Assembly: GCA_002280515.1 (NCBI GenBank)
Contig: NCEA01000025.1
Coordinates: 1-36,445 of the forward strand
DNA length: 36,445 bases
DNA from: Rhodobacterales bacterium 32-67-9
GTDB taxonomy: Bacteria > Pseudomonadota > Alphaproteobacteria > Rhodobacterales > Rhodobacteraceae
Direction: 5' to 3'
The notes under the pieces were generated by a model. It was not told the origin of the DNA. It did not search any database and saw only the letters and a list, made by a program, of their open reading frames with translations. A program made the translations under genes and the position numbers. Shown here one piece after another: positions 1 through 9,622 of this stretch (positions are counted from its first letter, which is position 1; each line of letters opens with the position of its first letter).

Positions 1-696
1 CACCTCGCCGCCGCCGCCCGCGAGGTGGCCGAGACCCAGAGCTACGACCTGCGCATCCCGCGCGCGATCCAGCTTGACCGCGAGGCTTACGGCGATGCGG
101 CGATCGACAGGGGTCACATGGTCCGGCGGTCCGAGACCAACTGGGGTGACACGGACGCGGAGGCGAAGCGCGCCAATCTCGACAGTTTCCACTACACCAA
201 TGCCAGCCCCCAGCATGCCGGGCTGAACCGCAACGCGGACCTTTGGCTCGGGCTCGAGGACTATATCCTGACCAATGCCCGCACCTTCGGCTTTCGCGCC
301 AATGTCTTCACCGGGCCGGTCTATTCAGACGACGATCCAGAACTTGGCACGACCGGTGCACCGCTGCCGCTGAGCTTCTGGAAAGTGGTCACGATGCTGG
401 CCGAACAGGAGATGGAGACGATCCGCCTGCACGCCACTGCCTATGTGCTGAGCCAGGGCCACCTGATCCAGAAACTGCTTTCCGACCGCGATCTGGTCGA
501 GGCGGCGGAAGGCTTTGCCTTCGGCGAGTACAAGACCTTCCAGGTTCGTATCCGCGACCTTGAAGCGATGACGGCCTATTCCTTCGGCGCGCTGAAGGAT
601 GCCGACCCGCTGGAGCGGGCAGAGGTGCAGGAGGCGCGCGGTCTGACGAAGAAGCCTGTGCTGCTCGTGAACCGGTTCGAGGAAGTCGCGCTCTGA
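1..696 (+). CDS. DNA/RNA non-specific endonuclease, 3' part (5' end outside window)
   Basis: The reading frame is open from the first base of the window to a TGA at 694-696, so the true start lies upstream; the GTG at 25 is only an internal candidate. The protein carries the DRGHMV motif of the beta-beta-alpha metal (NUC/EndA) nuclease superfamily, in which the His (codon 115-117) is the general base. Further on it has the TNASPQ...LNRNADLW stretch, where an Asn normally binds the catalytic Mg2+. Members cut single- and double-stranded DNA and RNA and are usually exported. The N-terminal domains that would tell whether this one is secreted, self-protecting or fused to another module are not in the window. 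The gene converges on cpaA, 9 bp away. Confidence 0.85.
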   Translation, partial: HLAAAAREVAETQSYDLRIPRAIQLDREAYGDAAIDRGHMVRRSETNWGDTDAEAKRANLDSFHYTNASPQHAGLNRNADLWLGLEDYILTNARTFGFRANVFTGPVYSDDDPELGTTGAPLPLSFWKVVTMLAEQEMETIRLHATAYVLSQGHLIQKLLSDRDLVEAAEGFAFGEYKTFQVRIRDLEAMTAYSFGALKDADPLERAEVQEARGLTKKPVLLVNRFEEVAL

Positions 697-710
697 CCCC
701 GGGGGTCAGA
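692..710. terminator. Palindrome spanning both convergent stop codons
   Basis: TCTGACCCC (692-700) and GGGGTCAGA (702-710) are perfect inverted repeats around one base. The palindrome contains the TGA of the nuclease gene (694-696) and the reverse-strand TGA of cpaA (706-708). In RNA it would form a GC-rich hairpin at the end of both transcripts. There is no U-tract on either side, so it may be a processing or decay barrier rather than a full intrinsic terminator. Confidence 0.45.
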
Positions 711-1191
711 CGGGCAGACGGGAGGCGATCAGGATCGTGGCGGCCGGGTGAACCAGCCCGGCCATCGCGATCGACAGGCCCATCGGAAAACCGGTGCTGC
801 CCGAGATCGACTTCCAGCCGAGCCTATGGGCGGCAGGCAGCCGCCGGAGGCCGAGCACGATGGCGATCCCCGCCAGCATCGAGGCTGAGAAAACGAAGCC
901 GAAGAGCGGCATGGTCGGGGTTGGCACGAAGAGAAGCAGCGCCGACAGCATCTTTACGTCGCCGCCACCGAAGAGCCCGAGGCAAAAGGCGCCGAAGCCA
1001 AGCACGAAGACCGTGCCGGCGACCGCGATCCGCAAGACCAGATCGTCGGGCGGCGCGATGAGCGCATAGAGCCCGAAAACCGCCACCGCGACGAGGCTGA
1101 GCGCGTTGGGAATTCGCATGCGGCTCAGGTCCGAATAGGCCACGGCCACCAGGAGCGGCGCGATCAGCAGCAGCGGGACCATCGGCGCCAT
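706..1191 (-). CDS. cpaA: Prepilin peptidase CpaA/TadV (A24 family)
   Basis: A 161-residue, very hydrophobic protein with about five to six membrane segments. It has the two aspartates expected of A24 aspartyl prepilin peptidases: Asp21 in YSD after the first helix and Asp78 in FGGGDVK. The short form, lacking the N-terminal methylase domain of PilD, is typical of CpaA/TadV. It would cleave the leader of the Flp pilin and the TadE/F-like pseudopilins encoded at 6965-10730. It starts 3 bp after the stop of the LuxR gene and is probably co-transcribed and translationally coupled with it; no separate strong ribosome site is visible. The location of the peptidase with a regulator, apart from the main Tad operon, is a small rearrangement of the usual order. 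Confidence 0.88.
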   Translation of the reverse strand: MAPMVPLLLIAPLLVAVAYSDLSRMRIPNALSLVAVAVFGLYALIAPPDDLVLRIAVAGTVFVLGFGAFCLGLFGGGDVKMLSALLLFVPTPTMPLFGFVFSASMLAGIAIVLGLRRLPAAHRLGWKSISGSTGFPMGLSIAMAGLVHPAATILIASRLPV

Positions 1192-1194
1192 GGT

Positions 1195-2055
1195 TCAGGC
1201 GCAGCGCAGGTCGGACAGCGCCGAGGCGTCCGGCCGTGCCCGCAAGAGGTTGAAGACCAGCTCGGCAAGGCTCGATGTGTCGGTCTTTGCGTAGATGCTA
1301 CGCAGATGCGACCGGATGGTCGCCTCCGATACCGAAAGCTCCTCGGCGACACCCAGCGTCGAGAGGCCGCGGCTGAGAAGCAGGCACACCCGGAATTCCG
1401 CGCGACTGAGCTTTGCGGGATTGGATGGGCCGAGCAGCATTCTGGGCCCCGGGTTCACCTGACCGATATCCTGCGCGATGCGGTGGTTGAGCACGGTCCG
1501 GGTCACCAGTCCGACCTGTCGGCTTGCCCATGTCCGCGCCATCGTCGGCAACACGACGCTCAGCGCCGACTGCATTGAGGCCGACACCCGATCGGTAAAA
1601 TGCAATTCGACGTGATCGCGCGTCATCGGTCCGCTGCTGAGGACCAGGACCGCGAAATCGGACATTCCGCGCCGCGATTGCCAGATGTCGAGCGCCGGAT
1701 CGGCGTCGCCGTCACCTTCATGCATCGAAGCGAGCCAGACAGAGGCGGGCCGTGGCCGCGCCAGATGAGGGCCGAAATGGCCGTCGGCAAAGGATGTCTT
1801 CAGCGGCGAGCTGCTGCGCTCGGCCTGGTTGTCCCAGATCGCGATGCGGATCGGGCGCAAATCGTTCAGATGGGTCCGGACCAACATTCCGGCCTCGGCC
1901 CCAAGTCCGGTGGCCAGCGCCGCGAATGCGTCCTGCAAGGCGAGGTCGCCGTGAAGGGCGTCGCACCAGTCGGCGATCGCCTCGATAACATTGGACTCGA
2001 TAAAACCGTTTTCCGCAGGCACCCGATGCGGCTCTTCGAAAATCGCACGTTCCAT
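1195..2055 (-). CDS. LuxR-family transcriptional regulator of the Tad locus (probable)
   Basis: A 286-residue protein. Residues 216-272 form a LuxR/GerE helix-turn-helix (LSRAEFRVCLLLSRG followed by VAEELSVSEATIRSHLRSIYAKT). The N-terminal 200 residues lack a receiver Asp or an acyl-homoserine-lactone motif that I can recognise; the predicted fold is mixed alpha/beta and could be a GAF/PAS-like sensor, which is an inference. It sits between tadC and cpaA in the same direction, so regulation of pilus genes is the likely job. The ATG at 2055 is preceded by a GTGGGG ribosome site at about 8 bases. The 296-bp upstream gap carries two inverted repeats and two CGGA(A/C)-type half-sites, consistent with autoregulation or control by another LuxR-type protein. 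Confidence 0.75.
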   Translation of the reverse strand: MERAIFEEPHRVPAENGFIESNVIEAIADWCDALHGDLALQDAFAALATGLGAEAGMLVRTHLNDLRPIRIAIWDNQAERSSSPLKTSFADGHFGPHLARPRPASVWLASMHEGDGDADPALDIWQSRRGMSDFAVLVLSSGPMTRDHVELHFTDRVSASMQSALSVVLPTMARTWASRQVGLVTRTVLNHRIAQDIGQVNPGPRMLLGPSNPAKLSRAEFRVCLLLSRGLSTLGVAEELSVSEATIRSHLRSIYAKTDTSSLAELVFNLLRARPDASALSDLRCA

Positions 2056-2351
2056 TTATTACCCCACACAAATCAATCAGCGGGATCCGGTCCGTTAAAA
2101 TACGGACATATCGGAACGCGTCCCGATGCTTATTCATTTTGGAAAGGCACCCACGCCCGTCCCCCGAAGGAAAGTGTCCATTGACGACACTTTTCAGTCA
2201 ACAAATTGCCGCAATCCCTCGGTGAATCGTTGAAAAAATCAATCCTAGGTTGAATATCGGGCGCTTGGCGCGATCAAATTCGGAATAAATCGCCGGCATT
2301 GTCGATAATTCCGAGAGATTCGCGGCGGTTGGCTGGGCGATTTTAAGAGAC
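2056..2351. promoter_or_regulatory. AT-richer regulatory gap between tadC and the LuxR gene
   Basis: This 296-bp stretch holds no convincing gene and is clearly poorer in GC than its flanks. Four elements can be seen. GTCCGT (2090-2095) and ACGGAC (2102-2107) form an inverted repeat with a 6-bp spacer, and CGGAAC follows at 2112-2117. AAAGTGTC (2171-2178) and GACACTTT (2186-2193) form a perfect 8-bp inverted repeat with a 7-bp spacer. Read toward luxR, the second repeat lies directly behind a TTGACT hexamer (2196-2201, minus strand), so it could cover the -10 side of a promoter. CGGAAT (2281-2286) and ATTCCG (2308-2313) could form a stem-loop about 40 bases after the tadC stop, but no U-tract follows. 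Confidence 0.45.
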
Positions 2352-3350
2352 TCATCCCGCCATATAACGCATATACCGAATGACGACAGGGCCGAGCGTC
2401 AGAAGCAGAAGGGCCGGCAGCATCAGTGATGCCATGACGCCGGACATCTTGACCGGCAGCTTGTTGGCCATTTCCTGGGCGCGGAACTCGCGGTTGCGGC
2501 GCATTTCGCTCGCGTAGGCGGTCAGCGTGTCGGAGATGCTGGTGCCGAACTTCATCGACTGCAGGACGACATTCGCGAAGGCGCTGACCTCTTCCACGCC
2601 GGTGCGGCCGGCCATGTCGAGAAGCGCGCGGTCACGAGACCGGCCGGCCTGGATCTCGCGCTGCGCTGCCAGCATCTCTCCGGCGATTGCCGGTGCGGTC
2701 TTTTCCAGCTCGTTGCCGACACGGATCATCGCGGCGTCGAAGCCAAGCCCCGCCTCCACCGAAATCTGGATCAGGTCGAGCGCGTTCGGAAAGCTCTCTT
2801 CGATCGCACGCCGCCGTTCCTCCGCGCGGGATCTCAGAGCGATCGCCGGTCCGAAGAAACCGACGGCGACCAGGACGCTCAGGATCTGGAAGACATGCAA
2901 CTGGCTCCAGCCGCCGATCCGGGTGTCGAGCGCTTCGGGCAGGGCAATGATCCCGGTCCGCGCCGCCCAGATCACGGCAAGCAGGGCCGCCGGAAGCACG
3001 ATCCCGAAGCCGAGCCGCAGGAGGTAGTAGTTGCGCACCGAATGCGGGCCGGTGAACCCGGCCAGCGCCAGCTGCCGTTCGACCTCGGTGCGTTCCTTGC
3101 GGTCGACGGGGATCAGCGTCTTCATCAGCCCCTTGGGATCGGAACTTCTGTGGCGCAAGAGACCTGCGTCCTCCGCCACCGGTCGGCCGCGCGCCTGTGC
3201 TTCCATCCGGCGCAGGACCGGGTCCTTGCCCGCCATTGTGCCGGAGAGGCCGAAGACAACCAGCATCGCGCCGACGCCGGTGCCGAGGACGATCAGCGTC
3301 TGCGGCGTGAGGCCGACGGAAAGCAGGTACGTCGCGAACGATTCGAACAT
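2352..3350 (-). CDS. tadC: Tad pilus inner-membrane protein TadC (T2SS F family)
   Basis: A 332-residue polytopic membrane protein. It has an N-terminal helix (about residues 10-35), a cytoplasmic region, two helices (about 110-175), the GspF-type cytoplasmic domain with SFPNALDLIQISVEAGLGFDAAM, and a C-terminal helix ending VIRYMRYMAG. Length and layout match TadC. TadB and TadC together form the inner-membrane platform that the TadA ATPase drives. It is the last gene of the main Tad operon here, 16 bp after tadB, with a strong GGAGGG ribosome site before the ATG at 3350. No tadD (TPR lipoprotein) follows, although tadD commonly does. Confidence 0.9.
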   Translation of the reverse strand: MFESFATYLLSVGLTPQTLIVLGTGVGAMLVVFGLSGTMAGKDPVLRRMEAQARGRPVAEDAGLLRHRSSDPKGLMKTLIPVDRKERTEVERQLALAGFTGPHSVRNYYLLRLGFGIVLPAALLAVIWAARTGIIALPEALDTRIGGWSQLHVFQILSVLVAVGFFGPAIALRSRAEERRRAIEESFPNALDLIQISVEAGLGFDAAMIRVGNELEKTAPAIAGEMLAAQREIQAGRSRDRALLDMAGRTGVEEVSAFANVVLQSMKFGTSISDTLTAYASEMRRNREFRAQEMANKLPVKMSGVMASLMLPALLLLTLGPVVIRYMRYMAG

Positions 3351-3366
3351 GGCTGTCCCTCCGGGG

Positions 3367-4331
3367 TCAGAACCTGAAATTCACCAGCCGCCGCATGACC
3401 AGGAAGTTGGCCACGATGAGGACGCTGACGATGATCGCGAACGGCTTGAAAAGGGGGTCGCCGCTGACGTCGACATAGTAGCCCGGCGCGGTGATCGAGG
3501 TGGCGCCGAGGATGATCAGCGGCAGGCACGACAGGAAGATCGAGGTCAGCCGCCCTTCCGCCGAGATGGCCTTGATCCGCCGCCGCATCGCCATTCGCTC
3601 GCGGATCACCTTGGACAGCGTTTCCAGAACCCGGGCGAGATTGCCGCCGGTGCCGTGCTGGATCGCGATCGCGACCGCAAGATAGCGCACGTCCTCCAGC
3701 CCGGTCCTGTCGGCGAGGTCCATCACGGAACCGACGATGTCGTCGCCATAGCTGATCTGGTCGACCATGATGCCGAACTCCGTCGCGACCGGGTCCTTCA
3801 TGTCGGTGGCGACCGACGCGATCGTCGCATTCAGAGGATGGCCGACCGTCAGGCCCCGCGCCATGAGTTCGAGCGCATCGGGCAATTGTGCGACCAACGC
3901 CGCCATCCGGCGATTGCGCAGCATCTGGACCCAGATCACCGGGACGACGAGGCAGGCGAGGACCGCGATCGCTCCCGCCAGCAGCGCCGGAACCACGGTC
4001 GACGCGGCCAGCGCCAAGACCGCCGTCCCGCCCGCCGCAAGCATCATGAAGAGGCCAGGGCGGATTAGCAGCCCGGCCTTGCGCAGATCCGCCGGCAAGG
4101 TGCCGAGGAACGGCACACCGTCGAGTTGCCAGCCGTCGCGGCCGGGTTTCAAGAGCCGCAGAAGCTCTTCTGTCGATGCGCCGGCCGCGATCATCCGCAT
4201 CCGCCGGTTCCGCGCCTCCGACCGGCTCTCGCTCCGCGAGGCGATCTGGCGCAGGCCCTCGAAGGTCATCAGGACGCCGAGGAAGATTCCGACATAGACC
4301 AGCGACGACCAGTCGAACTCGGTCAGGAGGG

Positions 4332-4335
<4 letters not shown>
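3367..4335 (-). CDS. tadB: Tad pilus inner-membrane protein TadB (T2SS F family)
   Basis: The 322-residue product starts MTLLTEFDWSS with an N-terminal membrane helix, followed by a basic cytoplasmic segment (SRSESRSEARNRRMRM). Two helices follow at about residues 95-140, then the GspF domain (QLPDALELMARGLTVGHPLNATI...DDIVGSVMDLADRTG) and two more helices to the C-terminus. The ATG at 4333-4335 overlaps the tadA stop in an ATGA arrangement, which fixes the start and indicates translational coupling; a longer frame reading upstream runs into tadA and is rejected. It works with TadC as the assembly platform. Confidence 0.9.
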
Positions 4336-5723
<1,388 letters not shown>

Positions 5724-5735
5724 GGCCGTTTCTCC

Positions 5736-6926
5736 TTATGATCTGGACCGGTGAGCGGTGGCGGAGTGGCCACTGCGCGTGGACCGGGCGAGCTGCGTCA
5801 TCGCCTTGCCGAGGGCAGAGCGCGGCGCGACACGTGACAGGGGCTTTCCCCGATCAGAGGCGGCGGCGGCCGAGCGTGGGTCGTGCGGCAGCCAGTGGTC
5901 GAGCTTGCGGTCGAGCACCTTGGCTGCCTCGCGGTGCAGCCGCGACCGAAACAGCGGCCGGCGCTGGTGGTTGACGACGATCTCGACCGACAGGGCAGGA
6001 TTGTCCTGGGTGAAAAACTCGATCAGCCGCCGGCAATGACGAATCGAAGGCACCGAAATGTCAGTGACGACCAGGAATTCATCGGCGCGCTCTACGATGG
6101 GTTCGATCCATCCGACAAGGGCGCGTGGCAGGTCGACAATGATGTAATCATGTGTCTCGCGCAATGTGTCGAGGATCGCCGCGACCTGCTCGGACCTGAG
6201 CGAATCGAGCGGCGCGAATTTCGACGGCGCCGCAAGGACCGAAAGGCCGTTCTCGGCCACCACCATCGATTGTTCGAGGAAATTCGCATCCGGGACCGTG
6301 CCGTCGAGCGCGAGTTGCAGAAGCGTGTCCTGTTCGCCGAGGTCGAGGAACGATCCGATCGTGCCGAACTGCAGATCGAAATCCACGATCGCCACCTTCG
6401 GGCGCGCCTCGCGTCTTCTGAGGCCGGCGCCGGCGGCCAGCTGATCGGCGAGGTTGACCGCGACGGTGGTCGATCCGACCCCGCCGCGCGCCTGGGCAAC
6501 GGCGATGATCCGGCCGGCGCGGGTGCCGCCGCCCGCCTGTTGCCGGCCGAGCCGCGCGACCTGCCGGTCCACGTCGCCCGCTGCCGTCGGCAGGGGCAGG
6601 ACCTCGTCCACGCCGGCGTTCGACAGCGCCCGCGCCTGCGTCAGGGAGATGTTCCCGTCGGCCAGCGCCACAAGCTTCGTGCCGGACCGGCGATGCGCGA
6701 CCAGATCGCGGATCGCGGAAAGTTCAGCCTGATCGTCGGGGCTCGTCTGAAACAGGATGACGTCGTAGTCGGCCAAGGCCTTGACCGCCCGCCCGTTCAT
6801 TCCGGCGAGCGTCGAGGTCTGGGTGTCCACCCGCACGCCCTTGTCGCCAGACAGCGATTTCCCGATCGCTTCCGAGACGCTGGCCTCGGGCGCAATCACA
6901 AGCATGGATTTGGTCGTCGTGGTCAT
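5736..6926 (-). CDS. tadZ: Tad pilus localisation protein TadZ/CpaE (atypical ParA/MinD ATPase)
   Basis: A 396-residue protein with an N-terminal atypical receiver-like domain (about 1-125, no clear phospho-Asp pocket) and a C-terminal ParA/MinD-type domain. The P-loop reads ARGGVGSTT (146-154): the deviant Walker A lysine is missing, as is often seen in TadZ/CpaE proteins that act as polar targeting factors. IVDFDLQFGTIG and YIIVDLPRALV are the later nucleotide-domain strands. TadZ places the Tad machine in the cell. I chose the ATG at 6924-6926 because it has an AAGGA site nearby and the extra upstream residues are low-complexity and overlap the preceding gene. The C-terminus is Arg/Ser-rich and probably unstructured. 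Confidence 0.88.
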   Translation of the reverse strand: MTTTTKSMLVIAPEASVSEAIGKSLSGDKGVRVDTQTSTLAGMNGRAVKALADYDVILFQTSPDDQAELSAIRDLVAHRRSGTKLVALADGNISLTQARALSNAGVDEVLPLPTAAGDVDRQVARLGRQQAGGGTRAGRIIAVAQARGGVGSTTVAVNLADQLAAGAGLRRREARPKVAIVDFDLQFGTIGSFLDLGEQDTLLQLALDGTVPDANFLEQSMVVAENGLSVLAAPSKFAPLDSLRSEQVAAILDTLRETHDYIIVDLPRALVGWIEPIVERADEFLVVTDISVPSIRHCRRLIEFFTQDNPALSVEIVVNHQRRPLFRSRLHREAAKVLDRKLDHWLPHDPRSAAAASDRGKPLSRVAPRSALGKAMTQLARSTRSGHSATAHRSRS

Positions 6927-6964
6927 CTCGTCATCCTTCCGGCGGGCGGGACGCCCGCGTCCAC

Positions 6965-7603
6965 TCATCCGTTCTCACCAAGATCGAGGTCTTCGCCCGG
7001 CAGAGACATGCTCATTGCCGGGAAGGGCAGGGTCGTACCGGGGCCGGTTCCGGCGCCGCCGGTCGCCAGTGCCGCGAGCCCGCCAAGGGGCGTCACGAAC
7101 TGGAAGTTCAGGTTGCGGATTTCGACCGTCACGACCGGCACGTAGGGCCCGCCGAGGAAGTTGAGATTCGGGTCAAAGGCATACTCGAACCAGAGGTCCC
7201 CGACGCTTGACCCTTGCGGCATCAGTGGCGATATGGCCGTCCAGATTTCTGCTGCCGTGGGATCGCCAGGGCTACCGACACAGGAGACCGGTGCAGGGCT
7301 TGCGCAGATTGCTCCGCCGGACGCGCATTTGGTGCCGAAGGCTGGCGGAACCGTGTTCGGCGCCACCACGGCACGCGGATTGAACGTGGGGACACTGGCG
7401 CAGGCCGGCGGCCGCACAACGGCAATACGCGACGCGAGTTGCATAGCCTTGTCGGCCATCACGTATTCCGCGCCCATCCGGCCGAAATCCACCAGCGCGA
7501 AGAAGATCAGGAGGAAGAGCGGGATCACGATCGCCAGTTCGACCAGCGTGGTGCCGTCCTCGTCGCGCCGGAAGCGGCGCAGGATATCGCGGGTCCGGGT
7601 CAT
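6965..7603 (-). CDS. TadE/TadF-like pseudopilin (second copy)
   Basis: A 212-residue protein with a short basic cytoplasmic leader (MTRTRDILRRFRRDEDG) followed by TTLVELAIVIPLFLLIFFALVDFGRMG. This is the TadE motif, with a prepilin-type cleavage site after Gly17 and a Glu at +5. The periplasmic part contains at least four cysteines, suggesting disulfides. TadE and TadF are minor pseudopilins cleaved by the CpaA peptidase. The ATG at 7601-7603 overlaps the stop of the neighbouring TadE gene (ATGA). The open frame continues upstream antisense-like through tadG, but that part does not resemble a protein family. Confidence 0.8.
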   Translation of the reverse strand: MTRTRDILRRFRRDEDGTTLVELAIVIPLFLLIFFALVDFGRMGAEYVMADKAMQLASRIAVVRPPACASVPTFNPRAVVAPNTVPPAFGTKCASGGAICASPAPVSCVGSPGDPTAAEIWTAISPLMPQGSSVGDLWFEYAFDPNLNFLGGPYVPVVTVEIRNLNFQFVTPLGGLAALATGGAGTGPGTTLPFPAMSMSLPGEDLDLGENG

Positions 7604-8109
7604 GAGCCGAAGACCCGCGCTGAATCGCTGACATTCGTGACGATCGGCGCCAGCGTCCCCCCGTTCAGTCCGAAGATGCCGGCGAAGGGAAAGGTGATGG
7701 AGACTTTGGCGGTAACGCTCGCCACCGGGGCCGGACTGATCCGGTAGGTGCCCGCGACGCAGGTGAGCGCAGGCGTCACGGAGTTGACGATGACGCCGGC
7801 CGGCAGGAAAGAACCGCCGGACGTGCTCTGGCCGACGATGGTCTGCAATTGCGGCGCATAGCCCGAGACCGAGCCCCCGGTCGTGCAGATGTCCGACGGC
7901 ACGACGCGGGCAAGATAGCGCGTGGCGTCGCGCACTCCGCCGATGGCGCTCTGGAAGGCGATCATCAGGCGGCTGCCCTCGATGATGACCGCGAAGACGA
8001 GAAGCATCATCGGCAGGACGATGGCGAACTCGACCAGCGCGGCCCCGTCTTCGCCGCCCAGGAAGCGGCGGAGCCGACCGAAACGTCCGGATGTGGGGGT
8101 TCGGGTCAT
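7600..8109 (-). CDS. TadE-like pseudopilin
   Basis: A 169-residue protein with a basic leader, then GGEDGAALVEFAIVLPMMLLVFAVIIEGSRLM. This is the TadE N-terminal signature, with cleavage predicted after the Gly of EDG and the conserved Glu five residues on. The rest is a periplasmic beta-rich region with two cysteines (ICTTGG, ALTCVAG). It lies 3 bp after the TadG-like gene and overlaps the next pseudopilin by 4 bp. Both pseudopilins share the same start of sequence (MTRT) and the same layout, so they probably arose by duplication. Confidence 0.82.
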   Translation of the reverse strand: MTRTPTSGRFGRLRRFLGGEDGAALVEFAIVLPMMLLVFAVIIEGSRLMIAFQSAIGGVRDATRYLARVVPSDICTTGGSVSGYAPQLQTIVGQSTSGGSFLPAGVIVNSVTPALTCVAGTYRISPAPVASVTAKVSITFPFAGIFGLNGGTLAPIVTNVSDSARVFGS

Positions 8110-8112
8110 CGC

Positions 8113-9603
8113 CTACCTGTAAAGCTGCACGACATCGTGGAAGACCCCGCCCGACCCACCGGTGCCGCTGCCGGCCCCGCCGGCCGAACCCACCACCTCG
8201 ACCCAGAGATCGAGCGTCGGCGGCGACAGGCCGTCGGTGCCGACCGGCTCGGTCAGGAACATGCGGAAGAACTCCTCGACCGGCACGTTGTTGGTCTGGC
8301 CGTTGATCTGGGTTCCACCGGCGTTGGGGTCGCAGTTGACGGCGGCTGCGACGACGACGCGGCGGTCGGGGTCGATCGACTGGTAGCTGGAACATTGCGG
8401 GCGCCCGGTCTCGGCCAGGCCGCTGAGGATCGCGGTGGTCGACGCGCCGCCACCGGCCGCGGCGATCTCGGCGAGGTAATATTCGTAGCGCGTCGAAGCA
8501 CCGGGATGCGGATCGGTGCCGCCGTAGTTCGCCGCGACATAGGCGGTGCGCCCGACCGACCAGTCGCCGTCCCCATAGCGGCCGCCGCTGCCGCAGGTGC
8601 CGGCGCCGAAGCAGGTGTCGCGCGGCAGGCCGAGCGTATCGGGCGAGGGTTGCGGATTGCCCCCGATGCAGGCACCACCGCCGCTCGGCACGATGCCCTT
8701 GATCACGTTCGGCGCCGGCGCATAGGCCGGATCGTTCTTCTTGCCGTTCATGATCGCATTGTAGATGTCGAAGCGGACATTGAAGCTCGCATCCTCGATC
8801 CCGACCTTCTGGCCCGGCTCGGTATCGACGCCGCGCTGGGCGAAACACTGGGTGATGGAGCCTTGCGCCCCCAGCAGGCAGGCATCGAGTTGCGCACCCG
8901 TCAGGCCGCCGCAGGGTCCGTTCGGGTCGACCTTGGCCTTGGAGGGGTCGAGGAAGCCGAAATCGCCCGGCCCCCAGGCCGCGTTGTTGCCGCCCGACCG
9001 CAGCAGGATCATGTCGCCGATATTGGCGTCGGCCTTGTAGTTCGGCGTGGGCAGGCAGAACATGAGCGGAGTGATGTCGCAGGCGTATTGGGTGAACCCG
9101 GCGACCGCAGTGGCGCCGACGCTGTTGTTGGCGGGCGTGTTGCCGGTGAGCGCGAAGAAGGCCGCACCGAAGGAGAAGGCGACGGTCTTCGGTGTCATCA
9201 CCACGCGGGCATAGATCGCGTCCTCGGGCACCGTCGTCAGCCCGGCGGCGAGGCTCGCCGTGTCGCTGGCCGCCGGCAGCGTGTCGTAGAAGTCGATGGC
9301 ATAGTCGACACCGCCCGCCAGCGCTTGCGCGCCGTTGCCGAAGGTCTGGCTGTCGGTGATCAGGTTCGCCGCCGCATTCGTGGCGCGGGTGATCGAGTCG
9401 CTCCGCCCGTCAAGCTCTCCGGCGGCGGCGAGCGCGACCTGGTCGGCATAGGCCTGAAGCTCGGACTGCGTCGCGGCGATGCGGCCGAAATCGAAGGAGA
9501 GCGCCACGATGCCGAGCACCACGGCGAGCGCCAGGGCCCAGAAGACCAGCACCGCGCCGGCTTCGTCCGACGTGAAGGTCGCGATGGCGCGGCGGCGTGT
9601 CAT
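8113..9603 (-). CDS. tadG: TadG-like pilus assembly protein
   Basis: A 496-residue protein. The N-terminus (SDEAGAVLVFWALALAVVLGIVALSFDFGR) is a TadE/G-like helix of the DUF2134/TadG type, followed by a helical segment that starts SELQAYADQVALAAAGELDG, as in TadG proteins. The large periplasmic part is Gly/Asn/Cys-rich. I do not see a clear von Willebrand A MIDAS motif. The start at 9603 (MTRRRAIATF) has a GGGAG ribosome site; a longer version from 9651 overlaps the region before cpaB and adds an implausible N-terminus. It lies between cpaB and the pseudopilins in one apparent operon, where other Tad loci often have the secretin genes. Confidence 0.75.
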   Translation of the reverse strand: MTRRRAIATFTSDEAGAVLVFWALALAVVLGIVALSFDFGRIAATQSELQAYADQVALAAAGELDGRSDSITRATNAAANLITDSQTFGNGAQALAGGVDYAIDFYDTLPAASDTASLAAGLTTVPEDAIYARVVMTPKTVAFSFGAAFFALTGNTPANNSVGATAVAGFTQYACDITPLMFCLPTPNYKADANIGDMILLRSGGNNAAWGPGDFGFLDPSKAKVDPNGPCGGLTGAQLDACLLGAQGSITQCFAQRGVDTEPGQKVGIEDASFNVRFDIYNAIMNGKKNDPAYAPAPNVIKGIVPSGGGACIGGNPQPSPDTLGLPRDTCFGAGTCGSGGRYGDGDWSVGRTAYVAANYGGTDPHPGASTRYEYYLAEIAAAGGGASTTAILSGLAETGRPQCSSYQSIDPDRRVVVAAAVNCDPNAGGTQINGQTNNVPVEEFFRMFLTEPVGTDGLSPPTLDLWVEVVGSAGGAGSGTGGSGGVFHDVVQLYR

Positions 9604-9622
9604 GGCGATGGCTCCCAACGTG

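Noticed and set aside
7604-8848. N-terminal extension of the second TadE/F-like protein through the tadG region
   Set aside because: The extension is Arg-rich without family resemblance and overlaps two Tad genes; the ATG at 7603 gives a proper pseudopilin.
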